From: Corella eumyota
Taxonomy: Eukaryota > Chordata > Ascidiacea > Phlebobranchia > Corellidae
NCBI GenBank assembly: GCA_963082875.1
Contig: OY720101.1
Location: 3,906,001 to 3,970,000 of the forward strand
DNA length: 64,000 nt
Direction of reading: 5' to 3'
Shown: positions 12,946-27,353 of the stretch, in pieces
Position numbering within the stretch: position 1 is the first letter of the stretch
How the letters are laid out: each line of letters opens with the position of its first letter
Notes under the pieces: generated by a model
The model's database searches: none
Seen by the model: the letters and a program-made list of their open reading frames with translations, nothing else
What the model was told of the DNA's origin: nothing
Program-made: the position numbers and the translations under genes

Positions 12946-15900
12946 GGTTCATAACGTTACTGCAGTTGTTTTGGTAAATTGAATTTCGAATTTAAAAAAA
13001 AAAATTTGTATAAACTTATAATTATATATGCATATGACCTCACCGGGTCACTTAAAGGCTAACTGGCCAAAACAAAAATTTGTCCTAACTTTTTTATTTT
13101 AAATTTTTTTTGCAAATTTCTTTATCTGGGATTTAAGTTAGACAAGTGCGCATCTAATAAAGCAATTAATTTTGGATTTTAAGATTTGGCAATTTTTATA
13201 TAATATGCACATAACTTTTATGAATATTAATATTTTTGAAAAATATTCTTAAATTAGGTTCATAACGTTACTGCAGTTGTTTTGGTAAATTGAATTTCAA
13301 ATTAAAAAAAAAAAATTTTTGTATAAACTTATAATTATATATGCATATGACCTCACCGGGGTCACTTAAAGGCCAACTGGCCAAAACAAAAATTTGTCGT
13401 AACTTTTTTATTTTAAATTTTTTTTGCAAATTTCTTTATCTGGGATTTAAGTTAGACAAGTGCGCATCTAATAAAGCAATTAATTTTGGATTTTAAGATT
13501 TGGCAATTTTTATGTAATATGCACATAACTTTTATGAATATTAATATTTTTTTTTTAAATATTCTTAAAATAGGTTCATAACGTTACTGCAGTTGTTTTG
13601 GTAAATTGAATTTCAAATTAAAAAAAAAATTTTGCATAAACTTATAATTATATATGCATATGACCTCACCGGGGTCACTTAAAGGCCAACTGGCCAAAAC
13701 AAAAATTTGTCCTAACTGTTTTATTTTAAATTTTTTTTGCAAATTTCTTTATCTGGGATTTAAGTTAGACAAGTGCGCATCTAATAAAGCAATTAATTTT
13801 GGATTTTAAGATTTGGCAATTTTTATGTAATATGCACATAACTTTTATGAATATTAATATTTTTTTAAAATATTCTTAAAATAGGTTCATAACGTTACTG
13901 CAGTTGTTTTGGTAAATTGAATTTCAAATTAAAAAAAAAAAAATTTTTGTATAAACTTATAATTATATATGCATATGACCTGACCTCACCGGGGTCACTT
14001 AAAGGCCAACTGGCCAAAACAAAAATTTGTCCTAACTTTTTTATTTTAAATTTTTTTGCAAATTTCTTTATCTGGGATTTAAGTTAGACAAGTGCGCATC
14101 TAATAAAGCAATTAATTTTGGATTTTAAGATTTGGCAATTTTTATGTAATATGCACATAACTTTTATGAATATTAATATTTTTGAAAAATATTCTTAAAA
14201 TAGGTTCATAACGTTACTGCAGTTGTTTTGGTAAATTGAATTTCAAATTAAAAAAAAAAAAAATTTTTGTATAAACTTATAATTATATATGCATATGACC
14301 TGACCTCACCGGGGTCACTTAAAGGCCAACTGGCCAAAACAAAAATTTGTCCTAACTTTTTTATTTTAAATTTTTTTGCAAATTTCTTTATCTGGGATTT
14401 AAGTTAGACAAGTGCGCATCTAATAAAGCAATTAATTTTGGATTTTAAGATTTGGCAATTTTTATGTAATATGCACATAACTTTTATGAATATTAATATT
14501 TTTGAAAAATATTCTTAAAATAGGTTCATAACGTTACTGCAGTTGTTTTGGTAAATTGAATTTCAAATTAAAAAAAAAAAAAATTTTTGTATAAACTTAT
14601 AATTATATATGCATATGACCTGACCTCACCGGGGTCACTTAAAGGCCAACTGGCCAAAACAAAAATTTGTCCTAACTTTTTTATTTTAAATTTTTTTGCA
14701 AATTTCTTTATCTGGGATTTAAGTTAGACAAGTGCGCATATAATAAAGCAATTAATTTTGGATTTTAAGATTTGGCAATTTTTATGTAATATGCACATAA
14801 CTTTTATGAATATTAATATTTTTGAAAAATATTCTTAAAATAGGTTCATAACGTTACTGCAGTTGTTTTGGTAAATTGAAATTCAAATTAAAAAAAAAAA
14901 GAAAATTTTGTATAAACTTATAATTATATATGCATATGACCTCACCGGGGTCACTTAAAGGCCAACTGGCCAAAACAAAAATTTGTCGTAACTTTTTTAT
15001 TTTAAATTTTTTTTGCAAATTTCTTTATCTGGGATTTAAGTTAGACAAGTGCGCATCTAATAAAGCAATTAATTTTGGATTTTAAGATTTGGCAATTTTT
15101 ATGTAATATGCACATAACTTTTATGAATATTAATATTTTTTTTTTAAATATTCTTAAAATAGGTTCATAACGTTACTGCAGTTGTTTTGGTAAATTGAAT
15201 TTCAAATTAAAAAAAAAATTTTGCATAAACTTATAATTATATATGCATATGACCTCACCGGGGTCACTTAAAGGCCAACTGGCCAAAACAAAAATTTGTC
15301 CTAACTGTTTTATTTTAAATTTTTTTTGCAAATTTCTTTATCTGGGATTTAAGTTAGACAAGTGCGCATCTAATAAAGCAATTAATTTTGGATTTTAAGA
15401 TTTGGCAATTTTTATGTAATATGCACATAACTTTTATGAATATTAATATTTTTTTAAAATATTCTTAAAATAGGTTCATAACGTTACTGCAGTTGTTTTG
15501 GTAAATTGAATTTCAAATTAAAAAAAAAAAAATTTTTGTATAAACTTATAATTATATATGCATATGACCTGACCTCACCGGGGTCACTTAAAGGCCAACT
15601 GGCCAAAACAAAAATTTGTCGTAACTTTTTTATTTTAAATTTTTTTGCAAATTTCTTTATCTGGGATTTAAGTTAGACAAGTGCGCATCTAATAAAGCAA
15701 TTAATTTTGGATTTTAAGATTTGGCAATTTTTATGTAATATGCACATAACTTTTATGAATATTAATATTTTTGAAAAATATTCTTAAAATAGGTTCATAA
15801 CGTTACTGCAGTTGTTTTGGTAAATTGAATTTCAAATTAAAAAAAAAAAAAATTTTTGTATAAACTTATAATTATATATGCATATGACCTGACCTCACCG

Positions 15901-16741
15901 GGGTCACTTAAAGGCCAACTGGCCAAAACAAAAATTTGTCCTAACTTTTTTATTTTAAATTTTTTTGCAAATTTCTTTATCTGGGATTTAAGTTAGACAA
16001 GTGCGCATCTAATAAAGCAATTAATTTTGGATTTTAAGATTTGGCAATTTTTATGTAATATGCACATAACTTTTATGAATATTAATATTTTTGAAAAATA
16101 TTCTTAAAATAGGTTCATAACGTTACTGCAGTTGTTTTGGTAAATTGAATTTCAAATTAAAAAAAAAAAAAATTTTTGTATAAACTTATAATTATATATG
16201 CATATGACCTGACCTCACCGGGGTCACTTAAAGGCCAACTGGCCAAAACAAAAATTTGTCCTAACTTTTTTATTTTAAATTTTTTTGCAAATTTCTTTAT
16301 CTGGGATTTAAGTTAGACAAGTGCGCATATAATAAAGCAATTAATTTTGGATTTTAAGATTTGGCAATTTTTATGTAATATGCACATAACTTTTATGAAT
16401 ATTAATATTTTTGAAAAATATTCTTAAAATAGGTTCATAACGTTACTGCAGTTGTTTTGGTAAATTGAAATTCAAATTAAAAAAAAAAAGAAAATTTTGT
16501 ATAAACTTATAATTATATATGCATATGACCTCACCGGGGTCACTTAAAGGCCAACTGGCCAAAACAAAAATTTGTCCTAACTGTTTTATTTTAAATTTTT
16601 TTTGCAAATTTTTTTATCTGGGATTTAAGTTGCGCATCTAATAAAGCAATTAATTTTGGATTTTAAGATTTGGCAATTTTTATGTAATATGCACATAACT
16701 TTTATGAATATTAATATTTTTTTTTAAATATTTTTTAAATA
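12946..16741. repeat. Higher-order block A3, internally duplicated (about 12 monomers, 3,796 bp)
   Basis: It follows the A order up to about 14.9 kb with three GACCTGACCTCACC monomers (13977, 14297, 14617). It then re-enters the unit at the TTTTGCATAAAC monomer and runs through a second set of three (15567, 15887, 16207). It ends with the short monomer near 16630. It reads as one 7-monomer A unit plus a 5-monomer partial repeat. Confidence 0.85.
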
Positions 16742-18628
16742 GGTTCATAACGTTACTGCAGTTGTTTTGGTAAATTGAATTTCGAATTTAAAAAAAAAAA
16801 TTTGTATAAACTTATAATTATATATGCATATGACCTCACCGGGTCACTTAAAGGCTAACTGGCCAAAACAAAAATTTGTCCTAACTTTTTTATTTTAAAT
16901 TTTTTTTGCAAATTTCTTTATCTGGGATTTAAGTTAGACAAGTGCGCATCTAATAAAGCAATTAATTTTGGATTTTAAGATTTGGCAATTTTTATATAAT
17001 ATGCACATAACTTTTATGAATATTAATATTTTTGAAAAATATTCTTAAATTAGGTTCATAACGTTACTGCAGTTGTTTTGGTAAATTGAATTTCAAATTA
17101 AAAAAAAAAAATTTTTGTATAAACTTATAATTATATATGCATATGACCTCACCGGGGTCACTTAAAGGCCAACTGGCCAAAACAAAAATTTGTCGTAACT
17201 TTTTTATTTTAAATTTTTTTTGCAAATTTCTTTATCTGGGATTTAAGTTAGACAAGTGCGCATCTAATAAAGCAATTAATTTTGGATTTTAAGATTTGGC
17301 AATTTTTATGTAATATGCACATAACTTTTATGAATATTAATATTTTTTTTTTAAATATTCTTAAAATAGGTTCATAACGTTACTGCAGTTGTTTTGGTAA
17401 ATTGAATTTCAAATTAAAAAAAAAATTTTGCATAAACTTATAATTATATATGCATATGACCTCACCGGGGTCACTTAAAGGCCAACTGGCCAAAACAAAA
17501 ATTTGTCCTAACTGTTTTATTTTAAATTTTTTTTGCAAATTTCTTTATCTGGGATTTAAGTTAGACAAGTGCGCATCTAATAAAGCAATTAATTTTGGAT
17601 TTTAAGATTTGGCAATTTTTATGTAATATGCACATAACTTTTATGAATATTAATATTTTTTTAAAATATTCTTAAAATAGGTTCATAACGTTACTGCAGT
17701 TGTTTTGGTAAATTGAATTTCAAATTAAAAAAAAAAAAATTTTTGTATAAACTTATAATTATATATGCATATGACCTGACCTCACCGGGGTCACTTAAAG
17801 GCCAACTGGCCAAAACAAAAATTTGTCCTAACTTTTTTATTTTAAATTTTTTTGCAAATTTCTTTATCTGGGATTTAAGTTAGACAAGTGCGCATCTAAT
17901 AAAGCAATTAATTTTGGATTTTAAGATTTGGCAATTTTTATGTAATATGCACATAACTTTTATGAATATTAATATTTTTGAAAAATATTCTTAAAATAGG
18001 TTCATAACGTTACTGCAGTTGTTTTGGTAAATTGAATTTCAAATTAAAAAAAAAAAAAATTTTTGTATAAACTTATAATTATATATGCATATGACCTGAC
18101 CTCACCGGGGTCACTTAAAGGCCAACTGGCCAAAACAAAAATTTGTCCTAACTTTTTTATTTTAAATTTTTTTGCAAATTTCTTTATCTGGGATTTAAGT
18201 TAGACAAGTGCGCATATAATAAAGCAATTAATTTTGGATTTTAAGATTTGGCAATTTTTATGTAATATGCACATAACTTTTATGAATATTAATATTTTTG
18301 AAAAATATTCTTAAAATAGGTTCATAACGTTACTGCAGTTGTTTTGGTAAATTGAAATTCAAATTAAAAAAAAAAAGAAAATTTTGTATAAACTTATAAT
18401 TATATATGCATATGACCTCACCGGGGTCACTTAAAGGCCAACTGGCCAAAACAAAAATTTGTCCTAACTGTTTTATTTTAAATTTTTTTTGCAAATTTTT
18501 TTATCTGGGATTTAAGTTGCGCATCTAATAAAGCAATTAATTTTGGATTTTAAGATTTGGCAATTTTTATGTAATATGCACATAACTTTTATGAATATTA
18601 ATATTTTTTTTTAAATATTTTTTAAATA
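16742..18628. repeat. Higher-order block A4 (6 monomers, 1,887 bp)
   Basis: It has the same order as A2, with the ATATAATATGC monomer near 16993, two GACCTGACCTCACC monomers (about 17773 and 18091) and the short monomer near 18515. It lies 13,153 bp after A2. Confidence 0.88.
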
Positions 18629-21600
18629 GGTTCATAACGTTACTGCAGTTGTTTTGGTAAATTGAATTTCGAATTTAAAAAAAAAAATTTGTATAAACTT
18701 ATAATTATATATGCATATGACCTCACCGGGTCACTTAAAGGCTAACTGGCCAAAACAAAAATTTGTCGTAACTTTTTTATTTTAAATTTTTTTTGCAAAT
18801 TTCTTTATCTGGGATTTAAGTTAGACAAGTGCGCATCTAATAAAGCAATTAATTTTGGATTTTAAGATTTGGCAATTTTTATGTAATATGCACATAACTT
18901 TTATGAATATTAATATTTTTTTTAAATATTCCTAAAATAGGTTCATAACGTTACTGCAGTTGTTTTGGTAAATTGAATTTCAAATTAAAAAAAAAAAAAT
19001 TTTTGTATAAACTTATAATTATATATGCATATGACCTCACCGGGGTCACTTAAAGGCCAACTGGCCAAAACAAAAATTTGTCCTAACTTTTATATTTTAA
19101 ATTTTTTTTGCAAATTTCTTTATCTGGGATTTAAGTTAGACAAGTGCGCATCTAATAAAGCAATTAATTTTGGATTTTAAGATTTGGCAATTTTTATGTA
19201 ATATGCACATTACTTTTATGAATATTAATATTTTTTTTTAAATATTTTTTAAATAGGTTCATAACGTTACTGCAGTTGTTTTGGTAAATTGAATTTCGAA
19301 TTAAAAAAAAAAAAATTGTATAAACTTATAATTATATATGCATATGACCTAACCGGGTCACTTAAAGGCCAACTGGCCAAAACAAAAATTTGTCCTAACT
19401 TTTTTATTTTAAATTTTTTTTGCAAATTTCTTTATCTGGGATTTAAGTTAGACAAGTGCGCATCTAATAAAGCAATTAATTTTGGATTTTAAGATTTGGC
19501 AATTTTTATGTAACATGCACATAACTTTTATGAATATTAATATTTTTGAAAAATATTCTTAAAATAGGTTCATAACGTTACTGCAGTTGTTTTGGTAAAT
19601 TAAACTTCAAATTTAAAAAAAAAAAAATTTTGTATAAACTTATAATTATATATGCATATGACCTCACCGGGGTCACTTAAAGGCCAACTGGCTAAAACAA
19701 AAATTTGTCCTAACTTTTTTATTTTAAATTTTTTTTGCAAATTTCTTTATCTGGGATTTAAGTTAAACAAGTGCGCATCTAATAAAGCAATTAATTTTGG
19801 ATTTTAAGATTTGGCAATTTTTATGTAATATGCACATAACTTTTATGAATATTAATATTTTTGAAAAATATTCTTAAAATAGGTTCATAACGTTACTGCA
19901 GTTGTTTCAGTAAATTGAATTTCAAATTTAAAAAAAAAAAATTTTGTATAAATTTATAATTATATATGCATATGGCCTCACCGGGGTCACTTAAAAGCCA
20001 ACTGGCCAAAACAAAAATTTGTCCTAATTTTTTTATTTTAAATTTTTTTTGCAAATTTCTTTATCTGGAATTTAAGTTAGACAAGTGCGCATCTAATAAA
20101 GCAATTAATTTTGGATTTTAAGATTTGGCAATTTTTATGTAATATGCAGATAACTTTTATGAATTATTTTTTAAAAATATTCTTAAAATAGGTTTATAAC
20201 GTTACTGCAGTTGTTTCAGTAAATTGAATTTCAAATTTAAAAAAAAAAAATTTTGTATAAATTTATAATTATATATGCATATGACCTCACCGGGGTCACT
20301 TAAAGGCCAACTGGCCAAAACAAAAATTTGTCCTAATTTTTTTATTTTAAATTTTTTTTGCAAATTTCTTTATCTGGGATTTAAGTTAGACAAGTGCGCA
20401 TCTAATAAAGCAATTAATTTTGGATTTTAAGATTTGGCAATTTTTATGTAATATGCACATAACTTTTATGAATATTAATATTTTTTTTAAATATTCCTAA
20501 AATAGGTTCATAACGTTACTGCAGTTGTTTTGGTAAATTGAATTTCAAATTAAAAAAAAAAAAATTTTTGTATAAACTTATAATTATATATGCATATGAC
20601 CTCACCGGGGTCACTTAAAGGCCAACTGGCCAAAACAAAAATTTGTCCTAACTTTTATATTTTAAATTTTTTTTGCAAATTTCTTTATCTGGGATTTAAG
20701 TTAGACAAGTGCGCATCTAATAAAGCAATTAATTTTGGATTTTAAGATTTGGCAATTTTTATGTAATATGCACATTACTTTTATGAATATTAATATTTTT
20801 TTTTAAATATTTTTTAAATAGGTTCATAACGTTACTGCAGTTGTTTTGGTAAATTGAATTTCGAATTAAAAAAAAAAAAATTGTATAAACTTATAATTAT
20901 ATATGCATATGACCTAACCGGGTCACTTAAAGGCCAACTGGCCAAAACAAAAATTTGTCCTAACTTTTTTATTTTAAATTTTTTTTGCAAATTTCTTTAT
21001 CTGGGATTTAAGTTAGACAAGTGCGCATCTAATAAAGCAATTAATTTTGGATTTTAAGATTTGGCAATTTTTATGTAACATGCACATAACTTTTATGAAT
21101 ATTAATATTTTTGAAAAATATTCTTAAAATAGGTTCATAACGTTACTGCAGTTGTTTTGGTAAATTAAACTTCAAATTTAAAAAAAAAAAAATTTTGTAT
21201 AAACTTATAATTATATATGCATATGACCTCACCGGGGTCACTTAAAGGCCAACTGGCTAAAACAAAAATTTGTCCTAACTTTTTTATTTTAAATTTTTTT
21301 TGCAAATTTCTTTATCTGGGATTTAAGTTAAACAAGTGCGCATCTAATAAAGCAATTAATTTTGGATTTTAAGATTTGGCAATTTTTATGTAATATGCAC
21401 ATAACTTTTATGAATATTAATATTTTTGAAAAATATTCTTAAAATAGGTTCATAACGTTACTGCAGTTGTTTCAGTAAATTGAATTTCAAATTTAAAAAA
21501 AAAAAATTTTGTATAAATTTATAATTATATATGCATATGGCCTCACCGGGGTCACTTAAAAGCCAACTGGCCAAAACAAAAATTTGTCCTAATTTTTTTA

Positions 21601-24600
21601 TTTTAAATTTTTTTTGCAAATTTCTTTATCTGGAATTTAAGTTAGACAAGTGCGCATCTAATAAAGCAATTAATTTTGGATTTTAAGATTTGGCAATTTT
21701 TATGTAATATGCAGATAACTTTTATGAATTATTTTTTAAAAATATTCTTAAAATAGGTTTATAACGTTACTGCAGTTGTTTCAGTAAATTGAATTTCAAA
21801 TTTAAAAAAAAAAAATTTTGTATAAATTTATAATTATATATGCATATGACCTCACCGGGGTCACTTAAAGGCCAACTGGCCAAAACAAAAATTTGTCCTA
21901 ATTTTTTTATTTTAAATTTTTTTTGCAAATTTCTTTATCTGGAATTTAAGTTAGACAAGTGCGCATCTAATAAAGCAATTAATTTTGGATTTTAAGATTT
22001 GGCAATTTTTATGTAATATGCAGATAACTTTTATGAATTATTTTTTAAAAATATTCTTAAAATAGGTTCATAACGTTACTGCAGTTGTTTTGGTAAATTG
22101 AATTTCAAATTAAAAAAAAAAAAATTTTTGTATAAACTTATAATTATATATGCATATGACCTCACCGGGGTCACTTAAAGGCCAACTGGCCAAAACAAAA
22201 ATTTGTCCTAACTTTTTTATTTTAAATTTTTTTTGCAAATTTCTTTATCTGGAATTTAAGTTAGACAAGTGCGCATCTAATAAAGCAATTAATTTTGGAT
22301 TTTAAGATTTGGCAATTTTTATGTAATATGCACATAACTTTTATGAATTATTTTTTAAAAATATTCTTAAAATAGGTTCATAACGTTACTGCAGTTGTTT
22401 TGGTAAATTGAATTTCAAATTAAAAAAAAATAAATTTGTATAAACTTATAATTATATATGCATATGACCTCACCGGGTCACTTAAAGGCCAACTGGCCAA
22501 AACAAAAATTTGTCCTAACTTTTTTATTTTAAATTTTTTTTGCAAATTTTTTTATCTGAGATTTAAGTTAGACAAGTGCGCATCTAATAAAGCAATTAAT
22601 TTTGGATTTTAAGATTTGGCAATTTTTATGAAATATGCACATAACTTTTATGAATATTAATATTTTTGAAAAATATTCTTAAAATAGGTTCATAACGTTA
22701 CTGCAGTTGTTTTGGTAAATTGAAGTTCAAATTAAAAAAAAAAAGAAAATTTTGTATAAACTTATAATTATATATGCATATGACTTCACCGGGTCACTTA
22801 AAGGCCAACTGGCCAAAACAAAAATTTGTCCTAACTGTTTTATTTTAAATTTTTTTTGCAAATTTCTTTATCTGGGATTTAAGTTGCGCATCTAATAAAG
22901 CAATTAATTTTGGATTTTAAGATTTGGCAATTTTTATGTAATATGCACATAACTTTTATGAATATTAATATTTTTTTTTAAATATTTTTTAAATAGGTTC
23001 ATAACGTTACTGCAGTTGTTTTGGTAAATTGAATTTCGAATTTAAAAAAAAAAATTTGTATAAACTTATAATTATATATGCATATGACCTCACCGGGTCA
23101 CTTAAAGGCTAACTGGCCAAAACAAAAATTTGTCGTAACTTTTTTATTTTAAATTTTTTTTGCAAATTTCTTTATCTGGGATTTAAGTTAGACAAGTGCG
23201 CATCTAATAAAGCAATTAATTTTGGATTTTAAGATTTGGCAATTTTTATGTAATATGCACATAACTTTTATGAATATTAATATTTTTTTTAAATATTCCT
23301 AAAATAGGTTCATAACGTTACTGCAGTTGTTTTGGTAAATTGAATTTCAAATTAAAAAAAAAAAAATTTTTGTATAAACTTATAATTATATATGCATATG
23401 ACCTCACCGGGGTCACTTAAAGGCCAACTGGCCAAAACAAAAATTTGTCCTAACTTTTTTATTTTAAATTTTTTTTGCAAATTTCTTTATCTGGAATTTA
23501 AGTTAGACAAGTGCGCATCTAATAAAGCAATTAATTTTAGATTTTAAGATTTGGCAATTTTTATGTAATATGCACATAACTTTTATGAATTATTTTTTAA
23601 AAATATTCTTAAAATAGGTTCATAACGTTACTGCAGTTGTTTTGGTAAATTGAATTTCAAATTAAAAAAAAATAAATTTGTATAAACTTATAATTATATA
23701 TGCATATGACTTCACCGGGTCACTTAAAGGCCAACTGGCCAAAACAAAAATTTGTCCTAACTTTTTTATTTTAAATTTTTTTTGCAAATTTTTTTATCTG
23801 AGATTTAAGTTAGACAAGTGCGCATCTAATAAAGCAATTAATTTTGGATTTTAAGATTTGGCAATTTTTATGAATTATGCACATAACTTTTATGAATATT
23901 AATATTTTTGAAAAATATTCTTAAAATAGGTTCATAACGTTACTGCAGTTGTTTTGGTAAATTGAAGTTCAAATTAAAAAAAAAAAGAAAATTTTGTATA
24001 AACTTATAATTATATATGCATATGACTTCACCGGGTCACTTAAAGGCCAACTGGCCAAAACAAAAATTTGTCCTAACTGTTTTATTTTAAATTTTTTTTG
24101 CAAATTTCTTTATCTGGGATTTAAGTTGCGCATCTAATAAAGCAATTAATTTTGGATTTTAAGATTTGGCAATTTTTATGTAATATGCACATAACTTTTA
24201 TGAATATTAATATTTTTTTTTAAATATTTTTTAAATAGGTTCATAACGTTACTGCAGTTGTTTTGGTAAATTGAATTTCGAATTTAAAAAAAAAAATTTG
24301 TATAAACTTATAATTATATATGCATATGACCTCACCGGGTCACTTAAAGGCTAACTGGCCAAAACAAAAATTTGTCGTAACTTTTTTATTTTAAATTTTT
24401 TTTGCAAATTTCTTTATCTGGGATTTAAGTTAGACAAGTGCGCATCTAATAAAGCAATTAATTTTGGATTTTAAGATTTGGCAATTTTTATGTAATATGC
24501 ACATAACTTTTATGAATATTAATATTTTTTTTAAATATTCCTAAAATAGGTTCATAACGTTACTGCAGTTGTTTTGGTAAATTGAATTTCAAATTAAAAA

Positions 24601-27353
24601 AAAAAAAATTTTTGTATAAACTTATAATTATATATGCATATGACCTCACCGGGGTCACTTAAAGGCCAACTGGCCAAAACAAAAATTTGTCGTAACTTTT
24701 TTATTTTAAATTTTTTTTGCAAATTTCTTTATCTGGGATTTAAGTTAGACAAGTGCGCATCTAATGAAGCAATTAATTTTGGATTTTAAGATTTGGCAAT
24801 TTTTATGTAATATGCACATTACTTTTATGAATATTAATATTTTTTTTTAAATATTTTTTAAATAGGTTCATAACGTTACTGCAGTTGTTTTGGTAAATTG
24901 AATTTCGAATTTAAAAAAAAAAAATTGTATAAACTTATAATTATATATGCATATGACCTAACCGGGTCACTTAAAGGCCAACTGGCCAAAACAAAAATTT
25001 GTCCTAACTTTTTTATTTTAAATTTTTTTTGCAAATTTCTTTATCTGGGATTTAAGTTAGACAAGTGCGCATCTAATAAAGCAATTAATTTTGGATTTTA
25101 AGATTTGGCAATTTTTATGTAACATGCACATAACTTTTATGAATATTAATATTTTTGAAAAATATTCTTAAAATAGGTTCATAACGTTACTGCAGTTGTT
25201 TTGGTAAATTAAATTTCAAATTTAAAAAAAAAAAAATTTTGTATAAACTTATAATTATATATGCATATGACCTCACCGGGGTCACTTAAAGGCCAACTGG
25301 CCAAAACAAAAATTTGTCTTAACTTTTTTATTTTAAATTTTTTTTGCAAATTTCTTTATCTGGGATTTAAGTTAGACAAGTGCGCATCTAATAAAGCAAT
25401 TAATTTTGGATTTTAAGATTTGGCAATTTTTATGTAATATGCACATAACTTTTATGAATTATTTTTTAAAAATATTCTTAAAATAGGTTCATAACGTTAC
25501 TGCAGTTGTTTTGGTAAATTGAATTTCAAATTTAAAAAAAATAAATTTGTATAAACTTATAATTATATATGCATATGACCTCACCGGGGTCACTTAAAGG
25601 CCAACTGGCCAAAACAAAAATTTGTCCTAACTTTTTTATTTTAAATTTTTTTTGCAAATTTCTTTATCTGGGATTTAAGTTAGACAAGTGCGCATCTAAT
25701 AAAGCAATTAATTTTGGATTTTAAGATTTGGCAATTTTTATGAAATATGCACATAACTTTTATGAATATTAATATTTTTGAAAAATATTCTTAAAATAGG
25801 TTCATAACGTTACTGCAGTTGTTTTGGTAAATTGAAGTTCAAATTAAAAAAAAAAGAAAATTTTGTATAAACTTATAATTATATATGCATATGACCTCAC
25901 CGGGTCACTTAAAGGCCAACTGGCCAAAACAAAAATTTGTCCTAACTGTTTTATTTTAAATTTTTTTTGCAAATTTCTTTATCTGGGATTTAAGTTGCGC
26001 ATCTAATAAAGCAATTAATTTTGGATTTTAAGATTTGGCAATTTTTATGTAATATGCACATAACTTTTATGAATATTAATATTTTTTTTTAAATATTTTT
26101 TAAATAGGTTCATAACGTTACTGCAGTTGTTTTGGTAAATTGAATTTCGAATTTAAAAAAAAAAATTTGTATAAACTTATAATTATATATGCATATGACC
26201 TCACCGGGTCACTTAAAGGCTAACTGGCCAAAACAAAAATTTGTCCTAACTTTTTTATTTTAAATTTTTTTTGCAAATTTCTTTATCTGGGATTTAAGTT
26301 AGACAAGTGCGCATCTAATAAAGCAATTAATTTTGGATTTTAAGATTTGGCAATTTTTATGTAATATGCACATTACTTTTATGAATATTAATATTTTTTT
26401 TTAAATATTTTTTAGATAGGTTCATAACGTTACTGCAGTTGTTTTGGTAAATTGAATTTCGAATTTAAAAAAAAAAAATTGTATAAACTTATAATTATAT
26501 ATGCATATGACCTAACCGGGTCACTTAAAGGCCAACTGGCCAAAACAAAAATTTGTCCTAACTTTTTTATTTTAAATTTTTTTTGCAAATTTCTTTATCT
26601 GGGATTTAAGTTAGACAAGTGTGCATCTAATAAAGCAATTAATTTTGGATTTTAAGATTTGGCAATTTTTATGTAACATGCACATAACTTTTATGAATAT
26701 TAATATTTTTGAAAAATATTCTTAAAATAGGTTCATAACGTTACTGCAGTTGTTTTGGTAAATTAAATTTCAAATTTAAAAAAAAAAAAATTTTGTATAA
26801 ACTTATAATTATATATGCATATGACCTCACCGGGGTCACTTAAAGGCCAACTGGCCAAAACAAAAATTTGTCTTAACTTTTTTATTTTAAATTTTTTTTG
26901 CAAATTTCTTTATCTGGGATTTAAGTTAGACAAGTGCGCATCTAATAAAGCAATTAATTTTGGATTTTAAGATTTGGCAATTTTTATGTAATATGCACAT
27001 AACTTTTATGAATTATTTTTTAAAAATATTCTTAAAATAGGTTCATAACGTTACTGCAGTTGTTTTGGTAAATTGAATTTCAAATTAAAAAAAAATAAAT
27101 TTGTATAAACTTATAATTATATATGCATATGACCTCACCGGGGTCACTTAAAGGCCAACTGGCCAAAACAAAAATTTGTCCTAACTTTTTTATTTTAAAT
27201 TTTTTTTGCAAATTTCTTTATCTGGGATTTAAGTTAGACAAGTGCGCATCTAATAAAGCAATTAATTTTGGATTTTAAGATTTGGCAATTTTTATGAAAT
27301 ATGCACATAACTTTTATGAATATTAATATTTTTTTTTAAATATTTTTTAAATA
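18629..27353. repeat. Higher-order block B2 (about 28 monomers, 8,725 bp)
   Basis: This is the second copy of B1. From 18629 to about 20.4 kb it matches B1 at an offset of 13,154 bp, and from about 20.46 kb to its end at 14,719 bp. The change of 1,565 bp equals the difference in block length (8,725 against 7,160), so B2 is B1 plus one internal five-monomer duplication. Confidence 0.88.
18896..22025. repeat. 1,565-bp five-monomer tandem duplication inside B2 (bounds approximate)
   Basis: The monomer group with the CATTACTTTTATG, TTAAACTTCAAATTT, TTTCAGTAAATTG and GCAGATAAC variants occurs twice in a row (markers at 19289 and 20854). B1 has it once (6135). The copies look identical except near the junction at about 20.37 kb, where CTGGGATTT replaces CTGGAATTT. 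Confidence 0.82.
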
